From Candidatus Krumholzibacteriota bacterium (GTDB lineage: Bacteria > Krumholzibacteriota > Krumholzibacteriia > JACNKJ01): a stretch of DNA of 50,348 nucleotides. The translations under genes were made by a program, and so were the position numbers. The stretch is from assembly GCA_016933175.1 (NCBI GenBank), contig JAFGBK010000041.1, positions 1-50,348 of the forward strand, in the 5' to 3' direction. Below, piece by piece: positions 32,348 through 39,428 of the stretch (position 1 is the stretch's first letter; the number at the start of each line of letters is the position of its first letter). The notes under the pieces were generated by a model. That model saw only the letters and a list, made by a program, of their open reading frames with translations, searched no databases and was not told the DNA's origin.

Positions 32348-33133
32348 TCACAGGTTCAACCAGTTGATGAACGTGTGCAGGAGCCCGGGCGCGATGATGC
32401 TCCGGGTACGCAGCATCACGAAACCCAGAAAGAGGCTGATGGGAACGAGCGAGGCGGCGCCGAGCAGGGCACTCCCGCCGCTCGTCCCCAGGGTGGCGAC
32501 GCGGTGGCCGGCGTGCGCCATGGCCATGAGGACGGACGCGACGATCCAGCCCGGCTGCGTGCCCAGCCAGCCGACCAGGCGCGTCTGCAGGTAGCCGCGG
32601 AAGGCGAACTCCTCGGCGAATCCGACGACGGCGAACTGCAGCAGGGACCAGGAGCCGGCGAGACGGACCGGGGCGCCAGAGCCGCCGCTGCGAGCCGCGA
32701 GGAACCAGCAGGCGAAGGCCGCCGCGACGAGAAATGCGCTCACCACCAGGGAACGACCGAGGTTGCGCGTCGAGACGCCCGCGGACGCGAAGGGCTCCCG
32801 CCGCCAGCGCATGACGAGCAGGACGGGGACCACCACGACGAGCGCCACGAATAACTGGCCGACCACATCCCCCGGGCCGGCGGGCGCGGCTTCCCGCGAC
32901 TCCTGATGGCGAGCGGGCTCGCCGCCGGCGAGGGCGAACAGGAGCCCGATGACGAGGACCCACCCGAGCCCGACCGCGAGGAGCGACCACAGGGCGGCCG
33001 CGCGGGGAGCGGGAAGCGGATGGGTGATCCGCCGGAAGCGAAGCAGCCGCGCGAGGAGCGCGACGAGGGCGCCGAGGGCGGCGAGGACCGCGCACTGGAG
33101 GAGCAGGCCGGCCCAGGAGTCGGCTTCGATCAT
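32348..33133 (-). CDS. CPBP-family intramembrane glutamic protease (CAAX-like)
   Basis: 261 residues with about seven hydrophobic segments. The CPBP catalytic motifs are visible: EEFAFRGYLQTRL (EExxxR, residues ~165-178), then AMAHAGH (~203) and LHTFINWLNL at the C-terminus (His plus Asn). The family cleaves peptides within the membrane and includes prenyl-protein endopeptidases and bacteriocin self-immunity proteins. Here it sits among small membrane proteins in a long minus-strand run. It ends 10 bases before the RDD fragment. Substrate unknown. Confidence 0.88.
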   Translation of the reverse strand: MIEADSWAGLLLQCAVLAALGALVALLARLLRFRRITHPLPAPRAAALWSLLAVGLGWVLVIGLLFALAGGEPARHQESREAAPAGPGDVVGQLFVALVVVVPVLLVMRWRREPFASAGVSTRNLGRSLVVSAFLVAAAFACWFLAARSGGSGAPVRLAGSWSLLQFAVVGFAEEFAFRGYLQTRLVGWLGTQPGWIVASVLMAMAHAGHRVATLGTSGGSALLGAASLVPISLFLGFVMLRTRSIIAPGLLHTFINWLNL

Positions 33134-33202
33134 CGGTACTCCCCGCCGCGATTCACGCGTGGGTCCGCCGCGGGCGCGGCGGACGGCGACTCAGGCGGCG
33201 GC

Positions 33203-33466
33203 TCACGTCCAGAACCAGACGGCGAGGACCACGAACACCACGAGCGCCACGTTCAGGGGCACCACGTAGTGATAGAACAGGGGCCCGACGCGGCCGGTCT
33301 CCGCGCGCGTCGCCGCGGCGTACTCGTGCAGGTACCTCAGGATCATCAGGCGCAGCCACACGAAGCTGACGGAAACGCCCCGCCGGTGCAGGTCGTGGGC
33401 GATCAGCACGGCCGCCACGACGGCCCAGACGACGCAGGCGAATCCCAGCGCGATCAGGATTCCCAT
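33203..33466 (-). CDS. Small two-helix membrane protein, unknown
   Basis: 87 residues. One hydrophobic helix at 3-24 (ILIALGFACVVWAVVAAVLIAH) and one at 68-86 (YVVPLNVALVVFVVLAVWFW), with a cationic loop between (RRGVSVSFVWLRLMILRYLHEY). AAAGGTGAAACC before the ATG supplies an SD. It begins 19 bases after the stop of the next upstream membrane gene, so it is probably co-transcribed. No family recognised. Confidence 0.65.
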   Translation of the reverse strand: MGILIALGFACVVWAVVAAVLIAHDLHRRGVSVSFVWLRLMILRYLHEYAAATRAETGRVGPLFYHYVVPLNVALVVFVVLAVWFWT

Positions 33467-33485
33467 GATGGTTTCACCTTTCTGC

Positions 33486-33956
33486 TCAACCGGCTCCCCG
33501 GCGCATGGCCGCCAGCATCGAGACGATCAGGAGCGCGGTGCTCGCCACCGTGACGAGCCAGAGGCCGCGGTGCAGCCTAAACATGGGAAGGCCCATGAGC
33601 AGGATCGATCCGAAGAACAACACCAGGTACGGCGCAAGGATCCCGTTGCGCGCGGGTGAACGGAACTCGACCGGCCGGAGGTAGTCGACGGCGAGCATCA
33701 GGGCGATGAAGGCCAGGTAGGCGGCGGGGCCGCTCCACTGCCGCCAGCCCGCCCCCGCGCGGACGAACGCGACGAGGGCGAGGGCCGCCGGCGCCGCGAG
33801 CGCGATCATCAAGTAGCCGAGCGCGTGGTTGACCGCCATGCTGCCGGCGGGGATCCGCGAGAGGAATCCCGCCGACTGGAGAAGGTTGACCGCGTTGACC
33901 ACGGCCCAGACGACCACCGCCGCCCACCATGGGCCCTGGACCGCCCGCGTCGCCAT
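33486..33956 (-). CDS. Polytopic membrane protein, unknown
   Basis: 156 residues with about five hydrophobic segments (WWAAVVVWAVVNAVNLL, ALGYLMIALAAPAALALVAF, YLAFIALMLAVDYL, APYLVLFFGSILLMGLPMF, LWLVTVASTALLIVSML). No recognised motif. It is part of a minus-strand series of small membrane proteins and is followed 19 bases later by the two-helix protein gene. Confidence 0.65.
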   Translation of the reverse strand: MATRAVQGPWWAAVVVWAVVNAVNLLQSAGFLSRIPAGSMAVNHALGYLMIALAAPAALALVAFVRAGAGWRQWSGPAAYLAFIALMLAVDYLRPVEFRSPARNGILAPYLVLFFGSILLMGLPMFRLHRGLWLVTVASTALLIVSMLAAMRRGAG

Positions 33957-33999
33957 GCGCGCGCCTCCCGCCCGTCGGATTCCCGACGATTGTCCCCGA

Positions 34000-34043
34000 C
34001 GGCCGGCGCCGCGTCAAGCCGGCCATCGGCCGGCGCCGCGTCA
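34000..34043. repeat. 17-bp perfect direct repeat
   Basis: CGGCCGGCGCCGCGTCA at 34000-34016 and again at 34027-34043. The second copy contains the stop codon of the minus-strand membrane protein gene. It also has a GGCCGGC-type inverted core, so a weak intergenic hairpin is possible. Confidence 0.7.
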
Positions 34044-34658
34044 CGCCGCGCGCTTGAAGATGACCGCCAGCAGGGCCGTCGCCGCCGGGAAGGCGATCGC
34101 CCAGACGCCCAGGCTGGCGATGACCGCCGCGTGCAGGGGGTCGCCGGTCGCAACGTAACCGGCGAACCCGGCGGCGCACGCGACTGCGTTGACGCCGAAG
34201 CACCAGCGGATCGCCCGCTCGAGGCCGCCGGCGCCGAGGGCCGGCAGGCTGAACAGCGCCGCCAGGCTCATGAGCGTGTAACCGACGGACTCGAGCGCCC
34301 AGAAGGCCGAGCCGGGCGCGAAATCCATGGCGAGCCACGCGTAGCCGCCGGGATCGTGCCGGACGACGGTGAGCTGCAGGGCGTAGTTCCAGGACAGCAG
34401 GGCCGCGTAGACGACAGCGAAGGAGAGTCCGATCCGGCTCCAGATCCGCTTCGCTGCGGGGGCCTGGTCGTGGACGGCCGCCATGAGCGCGACGAAGGTG
34501 AGGGCCAGCAGGAGGGACGCCCCCACGGCGACAGACCGCGTCGGGGCGCCGGCCGCGCCCAGGGCGATGGCGATGTCGAAGAGGACGATCCACGCGGTCG
34601 TCAGGATTGCCGACCAGAGGCCGATCCGGCGGCCGGCGGGCGAACGGGTTCCACTCAT
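34041..34658 (-). CDS. Polytopic membrane protein, unknown
   Basis: 205 residues with about six hydrophobic segments (LWSAILTTAWIVLFDIAIALG, ASLLLALTFVALMAAV, IGLSFAVVYAALLSWNY, SVGYTLMSLAALFSLPAL, AVACAAGFAGYVATG, GVWAIAFPAATALLAVIF). The layout recalls DUF4386-like proteins, but I cannot assign it. Acidic and aromatic residues cluster in one loop (RHDPGGYAWLAMDFAPG). Co-directional with its neighbours, with 84- and 86-base gaps. Confidence 0.6.
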   Translation of the reverse strand: MSGTRSPAGRRIGLWSAILTTAWIVLFDIAIALGAAGAPTRSVAVGASLLLALTFVALMAAVHDQAPAAKRIWSRIGLSFAVVYAALLSWNYALQLTVVRHDPGGYAWLAMDFAPGSAFWALESVGYTLMSLAALFSLPALGAGGLERAIRWCFGVNAVACAAGFAGYVATGDPLHAAVIASLGVWAIAFPAATALLAVIFKRAA

Positions 34659-34744
34659 CGGATGTTCCTCGTCGTGCGCCTCGCGTCCCGCGCTCCGCGA
34701 TCAGCGGATTCAGGGAAAGGCATCGATGAACCGCGGCGGTTCCG

Positions 34745-35014
34745 TCAAGCCTTCGAAGCGGCCGCCCGGGACCCGCCGAGCAGGTTATACAGCCACGCGA
34801 GGAGCGCCCCGCCGATGAAGCCGTCGACGAGCGCCCAGACGAGTCCGATGAGGCTTCCGATCGGCGTCACCGTGTAGCCGCGATAGAGCCGGCCGAGGAA
34901 CAGCGAGCCGGACGATGCGCCGTCGAACAGGATGATCCACCACGTCGCCAGGAAGAGCCCCACACCCCACAGCAGACCGCAGGCCAGGGCGAATGCCCGC
35001 ACGTTGAGTCGCAT
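34745..35014 (-). CDS. Holin-like small membrane protein
   Basis: 89 residues from ATG 35014 with AAAAAGGAG upstream. It starts MRLNVRAFALACGLLWGVGLFLATWWIIL, then YRGYTVTPIGSLIGLVWALVDGFIGGALLAWLYNLL: two hydrophobic segments with a GxxxG-rich second helix. This matches a widespread bacterial family annotated as bacteriophage holin-like, although no phage genes are nearby. The real role is unknown. It lies between the BtrH-like gene and a membrane protein gene. Confidence 0.75.
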   Translation of the reverse strand: MRLNVRAFALACGLLWGVGLFLATWWIILFDGASSGSLFLGRLYRGYTVTPIGSLIGLVWALVDGFIGGALLAWLYNLLGGSRAAASKA

Positions 35015-35076
35015 TGCTGACTCCTTTTTCAATCGATCCGTCAAGCGGGGAGTATCCGGAACCGGCCGTTCTTTTT

Positions 35077-36084
35077 CTAGTGGAATTCCTGCACCAGCTC
35101 GCCGAGCGCGGCGTAGGCCTCCCTCTCGTCCGCGGCGATGCGGGCGAAGCAGGCGGCCGCGTCCTTCAGGCGCTTTTCCCCGAGCGCGCCGGCCAGATCG
35201 GGGATGACTCCCATCGCGCCGCGCAGCCGGCCGATCGCCGCGGACAGGTCCAGCCCGGTGGCCGCGGCGGCCTCCTCCAGGAACGCGACGTAGAGATCGC
35301 GGCCGGCGGTCAGGTGATCCCCCTCCAGGTCGGGGGGAGAGTTCAGGTACTCGCGGACCTGCCGCAGGCACGCGCCGGCGGTCTTCTCACCCAGCTCGCG
35401 CGGCCAGCCCGCGATCTCGCGCGCGATCTTCTCCATGGCCGGGATTCCAACCATGCTCACCGGCGGCTCGAGCATCGCGCGGCACTCCTCGGCGAGGGAT
35501 CGCGTGACGAGCTCACCGGTGGGCGCGATCTTCGCTGGCACGTCCAGGATCGCCAGGCGGTTCTTCTTGCCCAGGCCGGGGACGTCCACGTTCCAGGCCG
35601 GCTCCAGGTCGGCCAGCGGGATGGCCTGGACCCCGTCGTGATCCGTGTCGAGGACGTGGGCGTTTCCGTCGTCGTGGCCGATCAGCAGCACGTAGTGGAT
35701 CGGGATGTGCCGCCGGTGGTAGAGCGCCTGGTAGAAGGGCAGGTGGTACATGTCCAGCGGGCCGATGACGGGGGGCGTGCCGGCGTCCACGGCCTCCCGG
35801 GCCTTGCCCCAGGCGAACGCGAAGCTGCGGTTCTCCACCTCGGAGTACCCGGCGCCGAGCAGCTCGGCGAGGTACTTCTGCTGCCTGGGGCCGGCGTTCC
35901 CCCAGTACACCTGGCGCGGCGGGTCGGCGGACTTGAAGCGGAGGTAGGCGAACCCGCCGCCCAGGCCCAGGCCGTACACGAACTCGTTCGACCAGTCCCG
36001 GCCGGCGCGCCAGTGGATCAGGTCGCGGATGCCGTTGACGGGGCACATGCCGCGGGCTTTCCGGTGCGGGATCGTCGTCTTCAT
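35077..36084 (-). CDS. BtrH N-terminal-domain protein
   Basis: 335 residues. The N-terminal part (to ~200) matches the BtrH/C39-like acyl-ACP transferase fold: RGMCPVNGIRDLIHW with a candidate nucleophile Cys14, NEFVYGLGLGGGFAYLRF, then IPIHYVLLIGHDDGNAHVLDTDHDG with the family His. The C-terminal helical half (~205-335) resembles DUF4872. BtrH moves an acyl side chain during butirosin synthesis; no butirosin genes are here, so the substrate is unknown. Its ATG overlaps the stop of the GNAT gene (ATGA). Confidence 0.7.
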   Translation of the reverse strand: MKTTIPHRKARGMCPVNGIRDLIHWRAGRDWSNEFVYGLGLGGGFAYLRFKSADPPRQVYWGNAGPRQQKYLAELLGAGYSEVENRSFAFAWGKAREAVDAGTPPVIGPLDMYHLPFYQALYHRRHIPIHYVLLIGHDDGNAHVLDTDHDGVQAIPLADLEPAWNVDVPGLGKKNRLAILDVPAKIAPTGELVTRSLAEECRAMLEPPVSMVGIPAMEKIAREIAGWPRELGEKTAGACLRQVREYLNSPPDLEGDHLTAGRDLYVAFLEEAAAATGLDLSAAIGRLRGAMGVIPDLAGALGEKRLKDAAACFARIAADEREAYAALGELVQEFH

Positions 36085-36623
36085 GGTGTCGCCTCCTCCG
36101 GGATGACGTACTCCAGGTGGATGTCGTCAGGCTCCCGTTCGAAGAGCGCCGCGTCGATCTCGCCGGTCGCGCGGCAGCCCAGGTGCAGGTAGAAGTGGAC
36201 GGTGTTCTCGGACGGCGTTGCCGAGACGTACAGGCGCCGCGCTCCGAGCTCCCGCGCCCTCGCCGCCGTCAGGTCGAAGAGCCGGCGCCCGAGGCCCGCC
36301 TGCCGGTGCTTGCGGCTCACATGGAGGAACGTGAGCTGGAGCTGGTCCCCGGCGCGGCCGATGAAGCGGCTCTCGAGGACCGCCACGCCGACGAGCCTGC
36401 CGTCCTCAAAGGCGCCGTAGAAGGTGCCACCGCGATCGAAGCAGTCCAGCAGCAGGGGGCCGTAGGCCTCGGCCTCGTCCGGCGGCCAGCCCTTCATGTC
36501 GTAGTATTCGGGCTTGAGAACGAGCCTGTCGCCCTCGTGGTGGTAGACGTTCTCGATCACCTCGGCCCGGTCGATCGACCAGATCCGGCCCAGCTCCTCC
36601 CGCGCCAGCTCTCTGATGGTCAA
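36081..36623 (-). CDS. GNAT-family N-acetyltransferase
   Basis: 180 residues from TTG 36623, where AAGGGGG precedes and the protein begins (M)TIRELAREELGRIW. The longer upstream frame lacks any family similarity. Acetyl-CoA-binding motif A is LQLTFLHVSRKHRQAGLGRRLFDLTAARARELGARRLYVSA (~95-135), with Q/R-x-x-G-x-G as QAGLGR. FYLHLGCRATGEID follows. It may acetylate a small molecule or protein; the target is unknown. It heads the nine-gene minus-strand run and is coupled to the BtrH-like gene. Confidence 0.85.
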   Translation of the reverse strand: MTIRELAREELGRIWSIDRAEVIENVYHHEGDRLVLKPEYYDMKGWPPDEAEAYGPLLLDCFDRGGTFYGAFEDGRLVGVAVLESRFIGRAGDQLQLTFLHVSRKHRQAGLGRRLFDLTAARARELGARRLYVSATPSENTVHFYLHLGCRATGEIDAALFEREPDDIHLEYVIPEEATP

Positions 36624-36936
36624 TGCGAACCCCCTTGTATCAGCATGAGGTGGATCTGCGCGGCCTAACGAGTAGTAACCGGAGCGGCATCTACCGGTAG
36701 CGAGCCTCACGTTACCGCAAACAACGTGCGGACAGCATACTGGAAGGCAAGGATCGGCGAAACACCCGTACAGCTGCTTGCTTGACAGCACGGCGGCGGG
36801 AGGATACAGCATCGAGTGCCGCCGACCAGCGATCGGTCGCCGCCGAGAAACAGCGCCCCTCCGCTGGCAGCAGGCCCACAGCGAAACGCAGACAGCGGCG
36901 AAAGCACCACCCTCCAGTGCCAATCCAGGAGGACCC
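36624..36936 (+). other. 313-base divergent intergenic region
   Basis: Between the GNAT gene (minus) and the Rieske-like gene (plus). It holds TTGACA (36782-36787), 17 bases, TACAGC (36805-36810), a good plus-strand promoter candidate. There is a 10-bp palindrome CTACCGGTAG (36691-36700) near the GNAT side. CCAGGAGGACCC (36925-36936) is the SD of the Rieske-like gene. Open frames across it have no recognisable product. No RNA gene seen. Confidence 0.5.
36782..36810 (+). promoter_or_regulatory. Candidate promoter of the Rieske-like/DMT operon
   Basis: TTGACA, 17 bases, TACAGC; full-match -35 and a three-to-four-base match -10. It would give a leader of about 120 bases before ATG 36937. Confidence 0.45.
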
Positions 36937-37335
36937 ATGAGCTTCTGGAAACGCCTGTTCGGCATCTGCCGGACCCAGCCGCCCGCCGACGCCGCCTGCT
37001 GGCGCCTCGAAGGCGGCGACGTCAGCCTCGACCTCGCACGCGCGCCCGAGCTGGCCGAGCCCGGCGGCGCCGTGCGCCTGGAGGGCGGCGGCCTGCCCGA
37101 GCGCGTCCTCGTCGTGCGCGGCCCGGACGGCGTCTTCCACGCCTTCGCCAACCGCTGCACCCACGGCAAGCGCCGCCTGGATCCGGAGCCCGGCCAGCCG
37201 CAGGTGCGCTGCTGCAGCGTCGGCCGCTCCCTCTTCGACTACGAGGGCCGCAGGCTCGAGGGCGCGGCCGAGGGGCCGCTGACGGTCTACAAGGTCGTCC
37301 GCGAGGACGGCCGCCTGCGCATCGAGCTGGACTAG
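36937..37335 (+). CDS. Rieske-like protein lacking the second cluster histidine
   Basis: 132 residues from ATG with an excellent SD. It has the Rieske-domain outline: RVLVVRGPDGVFHAFANRCTHGKRRLD with C74 and H76 of the first cluster loop, then QVRCCSVGRSLFDYEGRRLEGAAEGPLTVYKVVREDGRLRIE. In canonical Rieske proteins the second loop is Cys-x-x-His; here Cys93-Ser-Val-Gly96 has no His. An alternative ligand or loss of the 2Fe-2S cluster is possible. It is followed after one base by the DMT transporter gene, so the two are co-transcribed. Confidence 0.75.
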   Translation: MSFWKRLFGICRTQPPADAACWRLEGGDVSLDLARAPELAEPGGAVRLEGGGLPERVLVVRGPDGVFHAFANRCTHGKRRLDPEPGQPQVRCCSVGRSLFDYEGRRLEGAAEGPLTVYKVVREDGRLRIELD

Positions 37336-37336
37336 C

Positions 37337-38245
37337 GTGCCCGCCTCCCTCGCGCGCTTCGCGGGCGAGCTCGCCGCCCTGGCCGCGGCCGGCCTCTGGG
37401 CCGTGGCCACCGAGCTCTACGCCCGCCTGGGCCGGCGCATCCCGCCCCTCGAGCTGAACCTAGTCAAGAACGTCCTGGCGGCGGCCATGATCGCCGCCTT
37501 CCTCGCCGCTGGCGGGCGCATCCTCGCGGCCGTGCCCCGCGAGGCCCTCGGCCTGCTGCTCGTCAGCGGCGCCGTGGGCATCGGCCTGGGCGACACGGCC
37601 TACTTCGCGTCCCTGGGCCACCTGGGCTCGCGCCGCGCCCTGCTGCTGGGCGTCCTGGCCCCGCCCCTGGCGGCCCTCCTCGCCCTGGCGACCCTGCGCG
37701 AGGTCCTGCCGGCCGGCGCCTGGCTGGGAATCGTCGCCGCCGTGGCCGGCGTGACCTGGGTCATCACCGAGCACGAGAGCGCCGACGGCGGCCGGGGCCG
37801 CGTGGCCCGCGGCGCCGCCTTCGGTCTGCTGGCCGCGGCCGGCCAGGCCGCGGGCGCCGTCCTCAGCCACGCCGCCCTGGTACGCACGGACGTGGGGCTC
37901 TTCCAGAGCGCCCTGCTGCGCCTGCTGGCAGGGATCGCCGGGCTGGTGATCTTCCTGGCCCTGCGCCGGCGACGGGTGTTCGCCTGGTGGCCGGCGGCCG
38001 GCCGGCTGCGCCTGACGGGCGTCCTCCTCGTGGTGACCTTCCTCGGCACGGCCCTCTGCCTGGTCCTCCAGCAGGCGGCCCTGCGCCTGAGCAGCGCCGG
38101 CGTGGCGCAGACCCTGCTCTCGACGAGCCCCCTGTTCATCCTGCCCATCGCGGCCGGGCTTGGCGAGCGCGTGAGCCCGCGGGCCGTCCTCGGCGCGACG
38201 ATTGCGCTGGCGGGCGTCGCCCTGCTGTTCTATTACAAGCCCTAG
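37337..38245 (+). CDS. EamA/DMT-superfamily transporter
   Basis: 302 residues from GTG, one base after the Rieske-like stop. Ten hydrophobic segments in two EamA halves (~5-140, ~150-300). It has AALAAAGLWAVATELYARLGRRIPPLELNLVKN at the start and LGVLAPPLAALLALATLREVLPAGAWLGIVAAVAGVTWV and LSTSPLFILPIAAGLGERVSPRAVLGATIALAGVALLF at the half ends, the classic drug/metabolite transporter pattern. Probably exports metabolites; the substrate is unknown. Confidence 0.88.
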   Translation: MPASLARFAGELAALAAAGLWAVATELYARLGRRIPPLELNLVKNVLAAAMIAAFLAAGGRILAAVPREALGLLLVSGAVGIGLGDTAYFASLGHLGSRRALLLGVLAPPLAALLALATLREVLPAGAWLGIVAAVAGVTWVITEHESADGGRGRVARGAAFGLLAAAGQAAGAVLSHAALVRTDVGLFQSALLRLLAGIAGLVIFLALRRRRVFAWWPAAGRLRLTGVLLVVTFLGTALCLVLQQAALRLSSAGVAQTLLSTSPLFILPIAAGLGERVSPRAVLGATIALAGVALLFYYKP

Positions 38246-38320
38246 GCGCCGGTCTCCGACCGGCCGCGGGCCGGCGCCGCCAAGGCTGCGAACCGAAGCC
38301 GGCCGGACGAGGAGCGCCGC

Positions 38321-38896
38321 ATGCCGAAGATCGTCTGCCTGCTGGCCAGCCCCCGCCGCCACGGCAACGGCGCCACCATCGCCCGGCGCCTGAGCGAAAC
38401 GGCCGTGGAGCTGGGCGCCGACCTGCGCCTGTTCGCCCTCAACGAGCTGCGCTTCGTCGGCTGCCAGGCCTGCATGGCCTGCAAGACCGGCCTCGAGCAC
38501 TGCGCCGTCGAGGACGAGCTGACGCCCGTGCTCGAATCGGTCGCCGAAGCCGACGGCGTCGTCCTGGCCTCGCCCGTCTACTTCTCGGACGTCAGCTCCC
38601 AGGCCAAGGCCTTCATCGACCGCTGCTACTCCTTCCTCCAGCCCGGCTTCGTCTCCCTGGCGCGCCCCGGCCGCCTGGCGCCCGGCAAGAAGCTGGTGAT
38701 GATCCTCACCCAGGGCTACCGCAAGCCGGAGCGCTGCGAGGACGTCTACCCGCGCTACGAGAAGCACCTGCGCCACATCGGCTTCGACCAGACTCACCTG
38801 ATTCGCGCCTGCGGCGTGGGGGCGCTCGGCGCCGCCGCCGCGGACGATGGGCTGATGCGCAAGGCCGAGGACGCCGCACGCTGGTTGCTGGTCTGA
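38321..38896 (+). CDS. NADPH-dependent FMN reductase / flavodoxin-fold protein
   Basis: 191 residues. The FMN phosphate-binding loop is near the start (LLASPRRHGNGATIARRL). A Cys cluster lies in VGCQACMACKTGLEHCAVEDEL (~46-65), and GVVLASPVYFSDVSSQAKAFIDRCY (~84-108) is the conserved flavin and dimer segment. It belongs to the iron-sulfur flavoprotein-like oxidoreductases; whether the Cys set binds a cluster is uncertain. It lies between the DMT and VOC genes (75 and 15 bases), co-directional. Confidence 0.87.
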   Translation: MPKIVCLLASPRRHGNGATIARRLSETAVELGADLRLFALNELRFVGCQACMACKTGLEHCAVEDELTPVLESVAEADGVVLASPVYFSDVSSQAKAFIDRCYSFLQPGFVSLARPGRLAPGKKLVMILTQGYRKPERCEDVYPRYEKHLRHIGFDQTHLIRACGVGALGAAAADDGLMRKAEDAARWLLV

Positions 38897-38911
38897 ACGA
38901 AAGGAGCGACC

Positions 38912-39280
38912 ATGCCCCGCCCCGTGCACTTCGAGCTGCCCGCCGACGATCCCGAGCGCTGCGCCCGGTTCTACCGCGAGGCCTTCGGCTGGGAGATCCG
39001 CAAGTGGGACGGCCCCATGGAGTACTGGCGGGTGATGACCGGTCCCGAGGACGCGCCCGGCATCGACGGCGGCATCGGCCGCCGGCAGTCGCCCGGCGAG
39101 GGGATCGTCAACACCCTGGAGGTCGAGGACCTCGACGCCGCCCTGGCGGCCGTCGAGAAGGCCGGCGGGACGGTGACCCGGCCCCGCAGTGCCGTGCCCG
39201 GCGTCGGCTGGTTCGCCTACTGCGCCGACACCGAGGGCAATCCATTCGGCCTCATGCAGTCGGATCCCATGGCGGAGTAG
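38912..39280 (+). CDS. VOC (glyoxalase/bleomycin-resistance) family protein
   Basis: 122 residues from ATG with GAAAGGAGC upstream, 15 bases after the flavoprotein gene. It starts PVHFELPADDPERCARFYREAFGWEIRKWDG, then GIVNTLEVEDLDAALAAVEKAGGTV and WFAYCADTEGNPFGLMQ. These are two beta-alpha-beta-beta-beta units with the usual His and Glu ligand positions. Such proteins act on small electrophiles or bind drugs; no specific substrate can be read. Confidence 0.9.
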   Translation: MPRPVHFELPADDPERCARFYREAFGWEIRKWDGPMEYWRVMTGPEDAPGIDGGIGRRQSPGEGIVNTLEVEDLDAALAAVEKAGGTVTRPRSAVPGVGWFAYCADTEGNPFGLMQSDPMAE

Positions 39281-39366
39281 GACCGCGCGCGCCGGCCCGC
39301 CGCGGCGACGCTTGCCGTGCGGCGCACCGGGCGGCGCCGTGTTCCCGGGCCCCCACGAGCCGGAAT

Positions 39367-39396
39367 TTGGCCCGAGGGGGTCGGATGCGGTAAAAT
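39367..39396 (+). promoter_or_regulatory. Candidate promoter of the subtilase gene
   Basis: TTGGCC (39367-39372), 18 bases, TAAAAT (39391-39396). It includes ATGCGGTAAAAT, identical to the element before the beta-helix gene at 26848-26859. Confidence 0.5.
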
Positions 39397-39428
39397 CAAG
39401 GGGAACCGCCAAGCCGAAAGGTCTCCCC

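Noticed and set aside
34745-35014. Prophage remnant suggested by the holin-like gene
   Set aside because: No other phage gene, integrase or attachment site is nearby; the family is common in non-phage contexts.
36663-36716. Integron attC-like site (GCCTAAC followed by GTTACCG)
   Set aside because: The right-hand core does not fit GTTRRRY, the arms do not pair well, and there is no integrase or cassette array.
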